A stretch of DNA of 64,000 bases from JANQIO01 sp965229625. GTDB taxonomy: Bacteria > Pseudomonadota > Gammaproteobacteria > Pseudomonadales > Halieaceae. Location: the NCBI GenBank assembly GCA_965229625.1, contig CBDDJJ010000001.1, positions 868,001-932,000 of the forward strand, in the 5' to 3' direction. The translations under genes and the position numbers were made by a program. This document shows positions 8,520 to 17,368 of the stretch, piece after piece. Numbering within the stretch: the first letter of the stretch is position 1; each line of letters opens with the position of its first letter. The notes under the pieces were generated by a model. The model made no database searches and was not told where the DNA came from. It worked only from the letters and a program-made list of their open reading frames with translations.

Positions 8520-9394
8520 GCAGTTTCTGGAGTGCCTGGGTCATTATCCTGACCGTCGTCACCTTCATCGGGACGTTCTGGATACTCTTTGCAAACCGCA
8601 CCCGGCAACCCGCCGATCCGGAACAGACCACCGGCCACGTCGCGGACGGCATCGAGGAATACGACAACCCACTGCCCTACTGGTGGTTCCTGATGTTCAT
8701 GATCACCCTGGTATTCGGTGTCGGTTACCTGGTCGTGTATCCGGGGCTCGGCAATTTCCAGGGGGTTCTCGGTTGGAGCCAGTTACAGCAGTGGGAAGAC
8801 GAAGTGGCCGTCGCCGAAGAGCGCTTCGGCGCCGTGCGCAACCGCTACCTGGCCATGCCGGTGGAAGAAGTCATCGAGCACCCGGAAGCCCTGCGCATGG
8901 GCCAGCGCCTGTACGGTGTGAATTGCTCTGTGTGCCACGGTGCCGATGCCAACGGTGCTTACGGCTTCCCGAACCTGGCTGATGGCGACTGGATCTGGGG
9001 CGGCACCCCGGATGCGATCAAGCACACGCTGATCTACGGCCGGCAGGCTGCCATGCCCTCCTGGGAGGCGGCACTCGGTGATGAAGGCGTCCGCAATGTC
9101 ACCGCCTACGTGCTGAAGCTGAACGGACGGACAATGGATGAAGATATGGCGGCTGCCGGCAAGACCCAGTACGACATGCTGTGCGTCGCCTGTCACGGGC
9201 CCGAAGGCCTGGGCAACCCGGTACTGGGTGCTCCCAATCTCACCAACGGCATCTGGCTGTACGGCGGCTCCGAGAGTGAAATTCAGCATAGCCTGCGCGT
9301 GGGCCGCAATGGGGTCATGCCCGGCTTTGGCGACCAGCTCAGTGAAGACAAGATCCACCTGATTACTGCCTATATCTACAGCCTCAACCAGTAA
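8516..9394 (+). CDS. ccoP: cbb3-type cytochrome c oxidase subunit III (dihaem cytochrome c)
   Basis: CcoP accepts electrons from soluble cytochrome c. The 292 residues contain two hydrophobic N-terminal helices (about 5-25 and 55-75) joined by the family segment DGIEEYDNPLPYWW. Two c-type haem sites follow: C137-SV-C140-H141 and C223-VA-C226-H227. The segments QAAMPSWEAAL and NGVMPGFGDQLSEDKI carry the methionine ligands. Length and order are standard, and it overlaps ccoQ by four bases. Confidence 0.97.
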   Translation: MSSFWSAWVIILTVVTFIGTFWILFANRTRQPADPEQTTGHVADGIEEYDNPLPYWWFLMFMITLVFGVGYLVVYPGLGNFQGVLGWSQLQQWEDEVAVAEERFGAVRNRYLAMPVEEVIEHPEALRMGQRLYGVNCSVCHGADANGAYGFPNLADGDWIWGGTPDAIKHTLIYGRQAAMPSWEAALGDEGVRNVTAYVLKLNGRTMDEDMAAAGKTQYDMLCVACHGPEGLGNPVLGAPNLTNGIWLYGGSESEIQHSLRVGRNGVMPGFGDQLSEDKIHLITAYIYSLNQ

Positions 9395-9428
9395 CAGCGA
9401 GCGGGCGGTAACAGGCAGGCGGTACACC

Positions 9429-10847
9429 ATGAACAAACCGGACCTCATCGAGGTCGAGGAACTGGCTCCCGCGGAAGTCGCAGAGCTTGATCTCTACCAG
9501 AAGCGGGAAAAGATCTACACCCGCAAAATCGAAGGCTTTTTCCAGCGCGTCCGGCTGTTTACCGGCTGGCCGCTGCTGGCCGGCTACTTCCTGCTGCCCT
9601 GGCTGCAATGGGGTGACAGACCGGCCGTGCTCTTCGATCTCCCGGAACGCAAGTTCCACATTTTGTTCATGACTTTCTGGCCACAGGATTTTCCGCTACT
9701 GGCCTGGCTGCTGATTATTTCGGCGTTTTCGCTATTCACCGTCACCGTGTTCCTCGGCCGGGTGTGGTGTGGCTACACCTGTCCGCAAACGGTGTGGACC
9801 AGTATCTTCATGTGGGTGGAACAACGGGTGGAGGGCAGTCGCAACCAGCGCATCCGTCTCGACAAGCTGCCCTGGTCGCTCAGCAAGGCGGGTAAGAAAT
9901 TTACCAAGCACTTTCTGTGGCTGGCGGTGGCGTTCTACACCGGCGTGACCTTCGTTGGCTATTTCTACCCGATTCGCGAGCTTACGCTGGACATCCTCAC
10001 ACTGGAAGTGAGCACGTGGGGTGCAGCCTGGACAGTGTTTTTTACGCTGGCCACCTATATCAATGCCGGCTGGATGCGCGAACAGGTCTGCGTCTTCATG
10101 TGCCCCTACGCCCGCTTCCAGTCGGTGATGTTCGACAGCGATACGCTGACCGTCGCCTACGACAAGGCGCGTGGCGAACCCCGCGGCGCGCGGCGCCGGG
10201 ACGCTGACAAGGCCGCGGAAGGACTTGGTGACTGCATCAGCTGCCAGCTGTGCGTTCAGGTCTGCCCCACCGGGATCGACATTCGCGATGGCCTCCAGTA
10301 CCAGTGCATTGGCTGCGCCCTGTGCGTAGACGCCTGCGACTCCGTCATGGACAAGATGGGCTACGAAACCGGGCTGATTCGCTATGCGAGCGAGCGTGAA
10401 CTCGGCGGCGAGAAAACCCACTGGCTGCGACCACGGCTGATCGGCTACATCGTTGCCCTGCTGGTGATGATCACGGCGTTTTCGTGGCGGATCTACAGTC
10501 GTGTGCCGCTGGAGTTCACGGTCATCCGCGACCGCAGCCAGCTCTATACGGAAGTGGCCGGCGGCGCCATTGAGAATATCTATACCCTGCAGATCCTCAA
10601 CATGGACGAGGAGATGCACAGCTACACTCTGCGACTCGATGGACTGGACAGCGGCACCATCATCGGCGAGACCGAGCTGCTGCTAAGCGCCGGGGAAATC
10701 CGCAGCCTGCCGGTGCGGGTACGCGCGCCCCGCGAGGCTTTCGACCGGCCCAGCAGCGCCTTCGAGTTCGTCATTGAATCCGATGACGACAGCGGCCTCA
10801 GCGACCGCGCGGAAAGCCGTTTCCTGGTGCCGCTGGAGACTCCATGA
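9429..10847 (+). CDS. ccoG: cbb3 oxidase assembly iron-sulfur membrane protein
   Basis: The 472-residue protein is of the RdxA/FixG/CcoG family; in other bacteria it reduces Cu(II) to Cu(I) for insertion into the oxidase. An early membrane segment carries WCGYTCPQTVW and later VCVFMCPYARFQ. Two ferredoxin-type [4Fe-4S] motifs follow: CISCQLCVQVCPTGIDIR and CIGCALCVDACDSVM. The C-terminal third after the last membrane helix is an immunoglobulin-like periplasmic domain. It starts 34 bases after ccoP and overlaps ccoH by four bases, forming the second (assembly) half of the locus. Confidence 0.96.
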   Translation: MNKPDLIEVEELAPAEVAELDLYQKREKIYTRKIEGFFQRVRLFTGWPLLAGYFLLPWLQWGDRPAVLFDLPERKFHILFMTFWPQDFPLLAWLLIISAFSLFTVTVFLGRVWCGYTCPQTVWTSIFMWVEQRVEGSRNQRIRLDKLPWSLSKAGKKFTKHFLWLAVAFYTGVTFVGYFYPIRELTLDILTLEVSTWGAAWTVFFTLATYINAGWMREQVCVFMCPYARFQSVMFDSDTLTVAYDKARGEPRGARRRDADKAAEGLGDCISCQLCVQVCPTGIDIRDGLQYQCIGCALCVDACDSVMDKMGYETGLIRYASERELGGEKTHWLRPRLIGYIVALLVMITAFSWRIYSRVPLEFTVIRDRSQLYTEVAGGAIENIYTLQILNMDEEMHSYTLRLDGLDSGTIIGETELLLSAGEIRSLPVRVRAPREAFDRPSSAFEFVIESDDDSGLSDRAESRFLVPLETP

Positions 10848-11329
10848 ACAGCGAAACACCATTGCCCTGGTATCGCCAGTTCTGGCCCTGGTTCCTGTTC
10901 GGCCTACCGGGCGTCGTGGTCGTTGCCGGGCTGACCACCTGGTGGATTGCCGCCAACAACGCCGACACCCTGGTGGCCGAGGATTACTACAAGGAAGGCC
11001 TGGCTATCAACCAGGAGCTCAGCAAGCAGCGCCTGGCGGAGCAGCTCGGTATTGGCGCCAGCCTCTCCTACCGCGACGGCCACCTCGACGTGAGCCTGTC
11101 CGCCACGGCACTGCCGGCGGCACTCGAGCTTGAGCTTTCCCACCCGCTGGATGCCAATCGCGATCTTGACCTGCGGCTCGCGCAGATCACGCCCGGCCTC
11201 TACAGCGCACCGGCCGATCTCGCGGCCAGCGAGCGTTGGCTCTGGCAACTTGAACCCATTGATACGGACGAGGATGGGCGCTGGCAGCTACTCGGGGAGT
11301 TGACGCTGCACGATGTTGACGCGTACTGA
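10844..11329 (+). CDS. ccoH: cbb3 oxidase assembly protein FixH/CcoH
   Basis: The 161-residue protein has one N-terminal membrane segment (FLFGLPGVVVVAGLTTWWIA) followed by the signature DTLVAEDYYKEGLAINQELSKQ of FixH proteins and a periplasmic beta-rich domain. CcoH is needed for stable cbb3 assembly and binds CcoN. The start overlaps the ccoG stop (ATGA), and its last 17 bases overlap the start of ccoI, so the three are translated together. Confidence 0.93.
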   Translation: MNSETPLPWYRQFWPWFLFGLPGVVVVAGLTTWWIAANNADTLVAEDYYKEGLAINQELSKQRLAEQLGIGASLSYRDGHLDVSLSATALPAALELELSHPLDANRDLDLRLAQITPGLYSAPADLAASERWLWQLEPIDTDEDGRWQLLGELTLHDVDAY

Positions 11330-13715
11330 CTCCGAACACTGCTATCACTGCGGTGAACTGGTGCCACCCGGCACAGGCTTCAGTGCGGTTATCGGCGGTG
11401 AATCCCGGCCCATGTGTTGCCCGGGTTGCCAGGCGGTTGCGCAGCTTATCGCCGGCAGCGGACTCGAATCCTTCTATCGGCTGCGCACGCAACTCAACGA
11501 GACCGCCCCTCCGCTGCCCGGGGAGAACCTGTTCCTGGCCTATGACCGGCCCGAGAACTGCAGCGACTTCGTCACCGAACTCGACGACACCCGGGTGCGC
11601 GCCCAGCTACTGCTCGGCGGTATCAGCTGTGCCGCCTGCACCTGGTTGATCGAGAAAGCGCTGACCGCACACCCCGGGGTCAGCCATGCCAATGTCAACC
11701 TTTCACAGCAGGCACTCACGGTAGAGTTTGACCGCGAGCAGCTACCGGTCAGTGAGCTGTTCCAGCGGCTGCTGGCGCTCGGTTACGACCCACACCCATG
11801 GCAACTCAGCGAGGGCGCACGCCTGATTGGCCAGGAGCAGCGCGCCGCGCTGCGTGAGCTTGCCGTCGCAGGACTTGCCATGATGCAGGTGGGAATGTTC
11901 GGCATTGCGCTGCACGCCGGAGATATCCAGGGTATCGCGCTGGAATACCGGGGCCTGATGCGCTGGGTCAGCCTGTTGATCGCCAGTGTGGTGGTGCTCT
12001 ACAGCGCCCGCGGCTTTTTCCGCAATGCCTGGAACAACCTGCGACACGGCCGGCTGGTCATGGACCTGCCGGTGGCGCTGGCCATCGGGCTTGCCTACCT
12101 CGCCAGCGCCTGGGCCACGGTGCTGAACACCGGCGAGGTCTATTTCGATTCCATCGCGATGTTTACCTTCTTCCTGCTGCTGGGCCGCTACATGGAACGC
12201 CAGGTCCGGCACCGGGAATTCCTGCGCCAGACTGACCTGCAGAGCCTGTTGCCGGTGGCCTCCCTGCGCAAGCACGGCGATCACTGGGAAACGGTACCCA
12301 CTCGCTCCATTGGGACTGGCGACATCCTCCTGTTGCGGGCCGGCGATACGATCCCCGCCGACGGCGTCCTGCTAGACGGCGGCGGTGCCGTTGACGAGGC
12401 GGCATTTACCGGCGAACACCTGCCGCGCAGTGTGGCGCCCGGTGAACAACTCTCTGCCGGCACGGTCCTGCGCGAAGGCGGCGGCAGCCTGCGGGTGGAC
12501 TGTGATGCCGCCAGCAGCCGGCTCGCCACCATGCTGTCGATGTTGTCACGGGGCGGCAACAAGCCCGCGCTGGCACGTCTGGCCGATCGGGTAGCCGCCC
12601 GCTTTGTCGGCGCCGTCCTGGTCATTGCTGCATTGGTTGCCGCTTACTGGTGGCAGGCGGATCCCTCCCGCGCCCTGTGGATTACCCTGTCGGTGCTGGT
12701 GGTCAGTTGCCCCTGCGCGCTGGCACTGGCAACCCCCGCCGCCCTCACCGCCGCCACCGCTCACCTGAGGCGCCGCGGCTTGCTATTGGTGGGCGAAGAC
12801 AGCCTGGAAGCGCTGCTGCGCTGCCAGCGCGTGGTATTCGACAAGACCGGAACCCTGACCCGTGGCGAGTTGCGGCGCCTCGAAACCCGCACACCCGAGG
12901 GCGTCGAGGAACCGTTCGCCCTGGCACTGGCCGCCGCCCTCGAGCAGCGCGGGCGGCACCCGATTGCCCAGGCCTTCGCCGATATCAAACCGGCCTCGGG
13001 CCTGAGCGACGTGGACGTTGTGCCGGGCCGTGGTATCCGCGGAGTTTTCAATTCCGAGACGGTGGCGATCGGCAGCCCGGCTTTTGTAAGCGAGACCTGC
13101 AGCACTCTGCCCGCTCCCCCATCCGACCCCGGCCACTGGGTGGCACTGGCCAGCGACCGCCAACTCCTCGCCTGGTTTGCACTCGACGACACGGTGCGAG
13201 CGGATGCCGCTGACACGATAGCCTCCCTGCGGGCTCGCGGCCTGGGCGTGGAGTTGCTGACCGGTGACCCCTCGGATGCCGGCCCCAGGCTGGCACAAGC
13301 GTTGGGTCTCGATGCTGCCCGCATCGATGCCAGCCCCCAGGACAAGCTCGACCATATTCACGGGCTGCAATCCGCGGGAAGCCCGGTGGCCATGGTGGGA
13401 GACGGACTCAACGATGCGCCGGTGCTGGCAGCCGCTGACTGCGCCTTTGCCGTCAACCAGGCCACCGACCTTGCCAAATCACAGGCAGATGCCATCCTGC
13501 TGGGTCAGTCCCTCGCGCCCCTTGACGAAGCCTTTGCCATGGCGAGCCGCTGCCGGCAGATCATCCGCCAGAACATGGCCTGGGCGCTGGGTTACAACGG
13601 CCTTGCAGTACCGCTGGCCGCCGCCGGATGGATACCGCCCTGGGCGGCCGCAGTGGGAATGAGCGCAAGCTCGCTACTGGTTGTCCTCAACAGCCTGCGC
13701 CTGCGGCACCGTTAG
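11313..13715 (+). CDS. ccoI: Copper-translocating P-type ATPase for cbb3 oxidase
   Basis: This 800-residue P1B-type ATPase exports Cu(I) to mature CuB in CcoN. In order it has a cysteine-rich N-terminus (C10, C13, C35, C36, C39) and a metal-binding domain with ISCAACTW (C106, C109). After the first membrane helices come the transport motif SCPCALALATPAAL (CPC at 466-468), the phosphorylation loop DKTGTLTRG (D510), and GDGLNDAPVLAAAD. The N-terminal zinc-ribbon-like segment is typical of FixI/CcoI rather than of CopA. It begins inside ccoH and is followed 37 bases later by ccoS. Confidence 0.96.
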   Translation: MLTRTDSEHCYHCGELVPPGTGFSAVIGGESRPMCCPGCQAVAQLIAGSGLESFYRLRTQLNETAPPLPGENLFLAYDRPENCSDFVTELDDTRVRAQLLLGGISCAACTWLIEKALTAHPGVSHANVNLSQQALTVEFDREQLPVSELFQRLLALGYDPHPWQLSEGARLIGQEQRAALRELAVAGLAMMQVGMFGIALHAGDIQGIALEYRGLMRWVSLLIASVVVLYSARGFFRNAWNNLRHGRLVMDLPVALAIGLAYLASAWATVLNTGEVYFDSIAMFTFFLLLGRYMERQVRHREFLRQTDLQSLLPVASLRKHGDHWETVPTRSIGTGDILLLRAGDTIPADGVLLDGGGAVDEAAFTGEHLPRSVAPGEQLSAGTVLREGGGSLRVDCDAASSRLATMLSMLSRGGNKPALARLADRVAARFVGAVLVIAALVAAYWWQADPSRALWITLSVLVVSCPCALALATPAALTAATAHLRRRGLLLVGEDSLEALLRCQRVVFDKTGTLTRGELRRLETRTPEGVEEPFALALAAALEQRGRHPIAQAFADIKPASGLSDVDVVPGRGIRGVFNSETVAIGSPAFVSETCSTLPAPPSDPGHWVALASDRQLLAWFALDDTVRADAADTIASLRARGLGVELLTGDPSDAGPRLAQALGLDAARIDASPQDKLDHIHGLQSAGSPVAMVGDGLNDAPVLAAADCAFAVNQATDLAKSQADAILLGQSLAPLDEAFAMASRCRQIIRQNMAWALGYNGLAVPLAAAGWIPPWAAAVGMSASSLLVVLNSLRLRHR

Positions 13716-13752
13716 CGGCGACGCTCCCTGTCATCAGCGGTAAACTAGCCCA

Positions 13753-13926
13753 GTGGACAGTCTCTACATACTCATTCCCATCGCCGTGGTGTTCTGCGCG
13801 GTCGCAATCAAGCTGCTGCTGTGGGCCATCGACAGCGGCCAGTACGACGATCTCGACAAGGAAGCCTGGCGCATTCTCATGGACGATGAGGATGCACAAC
13901 CGAGAGAAGGAACTGACAAGGATTGA
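13753..13926 (+). CDS. ccoS: cbb3 oxidase maturation protein CcoS (57 residues)
   Basis: A GTG at 13753 opens a 57-residue reading frame with one N-terminal membrane helix (SLYILIPIAVVFCAVAIKLL). It continues with LLWAIDSGQYDDLDKEAWRIL, the recognised CcoS pattern (W-A-x-x-x-G-Q-Y-D-D-L). The last residues are acidic and charged. In Rhodobacter, CcoS is required for cofactor insertion into the oxidase. Its stop overlaps the TTG start of the next gene. It is easily missed because of its size and because a longer spurious frame overlaps it. Confidence 0.93.
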   Translation: MDSLYILIPIAVVFCAVAIKLLLWAIDSGQYDDLDKEAWRILMDDEDAQPREGTDKD

Positions 13927-14657
13927 ACGGCACTGAGACCACGCTGGTCGCAGCCCTGACCCTGGGGCTGCTCGGCAGCAGCCACTGCCTGGTCATGTGT
14001 GGCGGTATTAGCGCTGCGCTTGGCATGGGCACCTCCGGCGAGCGGCGCTACCGGCTCCTGCTTTTATTCCAACTCGGTCGTATTGGTACCTATATGCTGC
14101 TGGGCGCCGGGCTGGGTGCGGCCGTGGGCAGTATCTCGGGACTCAGCGACCAACAGATGCCCTTGCTGCGTGTAATCTCCGGCGCGCTGCTGGTCGCCAT
14201 GGGACTGTATGTCGCCCGCGCCTGGGCGGGGCTCACCTGGCTGGAACAAGGCGGGCAGTGGCTGTGGCGCAAACTGGAACCACAGGCACGTAGAAGACTG
14301 CCGGTCACCCGCACCCGGGATGCCCTGGTGGTCGGTTTGTACTGGGGTTTCCTGCCCTGCGGCCTGATCTACACTGCCCTGGCCTGGACTGCGACTGCCG
14401 GCGACTGGCAACACTCAGCGCTGCTGATGGGCGCATTTGGACTGGGCACCCTGCCGGCCATGCTGGCCACCGGGGTGGCGGCGCAAAAAATCATGGCAGT
14501 GCTGGGGCAACGCGGTCTGCGTCGGGGAGCTGGGGTATTGCTGGTATTGGCGGGACTGTGGACGGCCTGGATTGGCCTGCAACATGCGGGGCATGGCAGT
14601 CACGGCGGGGCTGACACCGAAGACGGTGCCGCCCCGCATTCACATCACATGCACTAG
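13923..14657 (+). CDS. SafE/TauE-like membrane protein of the cbb3 locus
   Basis: The 244-residue protein starts at TTG 13923, overlapping the ccoS stop. It has about six membrane helices. The first contains LGLLGSSHCLVMCGGISAAL, a conserved H-C-x-x-M-C-G signature of the SafE/DsbD-like family found after ccoGHIS in many proteobacteria. A second block, GLYWGFLPCGLIYTALAWT, carries another cysteine. The conserved cysteines and the neighbourhood suggest a role in copper or thiol handling during oxidase assembly. That role is not proven, and the general annotation as a sulfite exporter should not be taken literally. The histidine-rich C-terminus (HAGHGSHGG, HSHHMH) could bind metal. Confidence 0.85.
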   Translation: MNGTETTLVAALTLGLLGSSHCLVMCGGISAALGMGTSGERRYRLLLLFQLGRIGTYMLLGAGLGAAVGSISGLSDQQMPLLRVISGALLVAMGLYVARAWAGLTWLEQGGQWLWRKLEPQARRRLPVTRTRDALVVGLYWGFLPCGLIYTALAWTATAGDWQHSALLMGAFGLGTLPAMLATGVAAQKIMAVLGQRGLRRGAGVLLVLAGLWTAWIGLQHAGHGSHGGADTEDGAAPHSHHMH

Positions 14658-14663
14658 CTGGGA

Positions 14664-15359
14664 CTAGAACTTGTAGGACACGCCCAGCATGTAGACCCAA
14701 GGGTCGATTTCCACGTCAAAGTTCACGTTGGCCACATCGGTTTTAATGGTGGCTTCCGTATCGATATCGATCCACCAGACGCTGGCGTTCACACCCCATT
14801 TCTCATTGAACATGTAGTCGAAACCTGCGCGGGCAGACAGACCCCAGGAATCGTCAAGCTCCAGGTCTGCAGGCACCGGGTCGGGGCTACCGATGATGCC
14901 GCCAAGGGCATCTTCCAACTCACCGTCCACCTCTTCATCCCAGAAATAGGTGTAGTTGATACCTGCGCCTACGAAGGGCTGGAAGGCGGAGTCCTTACCA
15001 CCCATGGGATACCACATGAAGGTAAGAGTCGGTGGCAGGTGCTTGGTAGAACCTGCATCAATACCCACGCCGCTGACAGTTATATCGTGCTCGAAAGGCG
15101 TGGCAGCCAGCAGTTCAAGGCCCCAGATATCAGTCAGCATGTAGGTAATAGTGATACCGAGCTGGGTATCGTCGTCGACGTCGACCCCATCTAGAGTCAC
15201 TAGGCCGGCTACATCAATTTCATCACTGTCGGTATCCGGGTCTACGTTGGCTGCGCCAACACGCACAATCCAGTCGCCCTGCTCGGCATATACCGGCAGC
15301 GCAGAGAGGGAAGCAGCCGCTACTGCGGCGGCCAGGATCAGCTTGCGGGAAATCATCAT
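14664..15359 (-). CDS. ompW: OmpW-family outer-membrane beta-barrel protein
   Basis: The 231-residue precursor has a signal peptide (KLILAAAVAAASLSALPVYA) followed by a mature part that opens GDWIVRVGAANVDPD and ends in YMLGVSYKF, with the terminal aromatic residue needed for barrel insertion. The segments LTDIWGLELLAATPFEHDI, HLPPTLTFMWYP and FQPFVGAGINYTYFW are typical of the eight-stranded OmpW barrel, a channel for small hydrophobic molecules. It converges on the SafE-like gene with only a six-base gap. An FNR-type palindrome lies upstream with class II spacing; E. coli ompW is also FNR-controlled, so oxygen regulation is likely. Confidence 0.94.
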   Translation of the reverse strand: MMISRKLILAAAVAAASLSALPVYAEQGDWIVRVGAANVDPDTDSDEIDVAGLVTLDGVDVDDDTQLGITITYMLTDIWGLELLAATPFEHDITVSGVGIDAGSTKHLPPTLTFMWYPMGGKDSAFQPFVGAGINYTYFWDEEVDGELEDALGGIIGSPDPVPADLELDDSWGLSARAGFDYMFNEKWGVNASVWWIDIDTEATIKTDVANVNFDVEIDPWVYMLGVSYKF

Positions 15360-15394
15360 TTCACTCCTGTTGTGTCTGTTTGTTCCTGCGGGGA

Positions 15395-15400
15395 ACAGTA
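15395..15400 (-). promoter_or_regulatory. -10 element of ompW promoter
   Basis: Read on the minus strand this is TACTGT. It would start transcription near 15388, placing the upstream FNR palindrome at -41.5. Confidence 0.6.
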
Positions 15401-15422
15401 CAACAGGGTGGAATACAGGGGC

Positions 15423-15436
15423 TTGACCTCAGTCAA
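15423..15436 (-). promoter_or_regulatory. FNR/Anr operator upstream of ompW
   Basis: TTGACCTCAGTCAA has perfect inverted arms TTGAC/GTCAA around four bases. The symmetry extends outward to a 10-base perfect palindrome (15419-15442, GGGGCTTGAC and complement). The centre is 41.5 bases before the predicted ompW start point. The site also lies just beyond the pckA stop codon. Confidence 0.85.
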
Positions 15437-15475
15437 GCCCCCAGAATTTTAGGGGAGATTGGGAATATTGCCGTT

Positions 15476-17278
15476 TCAGGCAGCCTTGCGAACGCGGTCA
15501 GCGGTGTACTGCCGCTGGGCTTCCAGCGCATCAGGTACACGCTCGCCGATGCTGTCAAAATAGTTCTTCTGCTCTTCGCACTCGCTGAGCACCTGGTCGG
15601 GATCGATGGCCATCAGGGCCTCAAATTGGTCCCGGGTATAGTCCAGGCCGGCCCACTCGAGATCGTCGTAGGTCGGTGATACGCCGAGCAGGTTTTCATG
15701 TGCCTCGGCTTCGCCGCGGGCACGACGGGCAATCCACTGCAGTACACGCATGTTCTGCCCAAAGCCGGGCCACATGAATTTACCCTCAGCGTTCTTGCGG
15801 AACCAGTTCACTCGGTAGATCAGCGGCGGCTGGCTGAGCGTGTCTTTCATGCCCAGCCAGTGTCCCCAGTAATCGGCCACGTTGTAACCACAGAACGGCA
15901 GCATAGCCATCGGGTCGCGGCGGATGGCCGCCTGGTTTTCCGCTGCGGCGGTAGCCTCGGAACCCATGGTCGCCGCCAGGTATACACCGTGGTCCCAGTC
16001 ATGGCTTTCATAGGCCAGCGGGAAGGTGGTGCTCATGCGGCCGCCGAACAGGAAAGCGCTGATCGGCACCCCGGCAGGGTCTTCCCAGGCCGGGTCCATA
16101 CTGGGGCACTGCGAAGCCGGCGTGGTGAAGCGCGCGTTGGGGTGGGCGGCGGGACGGCCGCAATCCGGGGTCCAGTCCTGGCCGGTCCAGTCGAGCAAGT
16201 GCGCCGGCGGCTCATCGGTCATACCTTCCCACCAGACGTCCCCGTCGTCAGTCAGTGCCACATTGGTAAAGATGGTGTTGCTGGCTATCGTGCGCATGGC
16301 GGCGGGATTGGAGGTTTCCGAGGTCCCCGGCGCCACGCCGAAGAATCCGGCTTCGGGATTGATCGCGTAGAGGCGGCCATCCTCCCCTGGCTTCAGCCAG
16401 GCGATATCGTCGCCCACCGTGGACACTTTCCAGCCCTCATAACCCTCCGGCGGGATCAGCATGGCCAGGTTGGTCTTACCGCAGGCGCTGGGAAACGCGC
16501 CGGCGATATAGGTCTTCTCGCCGCTCGGGGATTCCAGGCCCAGGATCATCATGTGCTCTGCCATCCATCCCTCATCGCGGGCCATGGCCGAGGCAATGCG
16601 CAGCGCCACACACTTCTTGCCGAGCAATGCGTTGCCGCCGTAGCCGCTGCCGTAGGACCAGACCTGGCGCTCTTCCGGGAAGTGCACGATATAACGGTTG
16701 TCCGGATCACAGGGCCAGGCCACGTCTTCGACACCCGGCGACAGCGGAGCGCCGACCGAATGCAGGCACTTGATAAAGAAGCCGTCACCGAGGGCATCCA
16801 GAACCGGACGGCCGATGCGCGCCATGATGTACATGCTCACCACCACGTAGGGAGAGTCGGTCACCTGCACGCCAATCTGGGAGATGTCACCGCCCGGCCC
16901 CATCATGAATGGGATCACGTACATGGTGCGGCCTTCCATGCTGCCGTCGAATAGCGGCGCCAGGGTCTGCAGCATTTCCTCGGGGTCGCGCCAGTTGTTG
17001 GTCGGACCGGCGTCGGCCTGTTCGCGGCTGCAGATAAACGTGCGGTCTTCCACTCGCGCGACATCGCGCGCATCGGAGCGGCAAAGGAAACTCCCGGGCC
17101 GCTTCTCTTCACTCAATGGAATAAATACTCCAGCATCAACCAGCTCGGCACAGAGGCGCTGGTACTCCTGTTCGGAACCGTCCACCCAGTAGATATCCTT
17201 CGGGTCACAGAGTTTGTCCATATCGGCCACCCAACTGGTCAATTGCGGGCCAACAGATTCCGGTTTATTTGTTTCCAT
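15476..17278 (-). CDS. pckG: Phosphoenolpyruvate carboxykinase (GTP)
   Basis: The enzyme converts oxaloacetate and GTP to phosphoenolpyruvate, CO2 and GDP, the entry step of gluconeogenesis from organic acids. The 600-residue length and the P-loop AFPSACGKTNLAMLIPP (about residues 261-277) identify the GTP-dependent class, not the ATP-dependent class of enteric bacteria. DDIAWLKPGEDG, the substrate loop RSDARDVARVED and PAGVPISAFLFGGR also fit. I chose ATG 17278 because the family start is close to METNKPES; an upstream GTG adds an atypical extension. The gene lies 90 bases after the MliC lipoprotein gene and may be partly co-transcribed with that chain. GTP-type PEPCK is uncommon in gammaproteobacteria but occurs in Halieaceae-like lineages. 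Confidence 0.96.
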   Translation of the reverse strand: METNKPESVGPQLTSWVADMDKLCDPKDIYWVDGSEQEYQRLCAELVDAGVFIPLSEEKRPGSFLCRSDARDVARVEDRTFICSREQADAGPTNNWRDPEEMLQTLAPLFDGSMEGRTMYVIPFMMGPGGDISQIGVQVTDSPYVVVSMYIMARIGRPVLDALGDGFFIKCLHSVGAPLSPGVEDVAWPCDPDNRYIVHFPEERQVWSYGSGYGGNALLGKKCVALRIASAMARDEGWMAEHMMILGLESPSGEKTYIAGAFPSACGKTNLAMLIPPEGYEGWKVSTVGDDIAWLKPGEDGRLYAINPEAGFFGVAPGTSETSNPAAMRTIASNTIFTNVALTDDGDVWWEGMTDEPPAHLLDWTGQDWTPDCGRPAAHPNARFTTPASQCPSMDPAWEDPAGVPISAFLFGGRMSTTFPLAYESHDWDHGVYLAATMGSEATAAAENQAAIRRDPMAMLPFCGYNVADYWGHWLGMKDTLSQPPLIYRVNWFRKNAEGKFMWPGFGQNMRVLQWIARRARGEAEAHENLLGVSPTYDDLEWAGLDYTRDQFEALMAIDPDQVLSECEEQKNYFDSIGERVPDALEAQRQYTADRVRKAA

Positions 17279-17368
17279 AGAAGAATGGTACCGAGTACTA
17301 GTGAATGGGAGATGCAATCGTATGCAGGCCGCGAATTCTACCAAGCCTCCCCGCGGTTTTGAACCGCG

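Noticed and set aside
13628..13936. 102-codon frame over the end of ccoI and ccoS
   Set aside because: The other frame gives the 57-residue CcoS with its expected helix and Q-Y-D-D-L motif; the longer one has no motif.
13923..14657. Annotation as a sulfite exporter
   Set aside because: The position after ccoS and the paired cysteines point to oxidase maturation instead; no evidence for sulfite transport.
15419..15442. Classical rho-independent terminator for pckA
   Set aside because: The stem is strong but on the minus strand is followed by TGTATTCC, not a T tract.
15698..16954. 418-codon plus-strand frame inside pckA
   Set aside because: It is antisense to an intact PEP carboxykinase with clear motifs; its composition (many His, Arg, Gly) is typical of an antisense frame.
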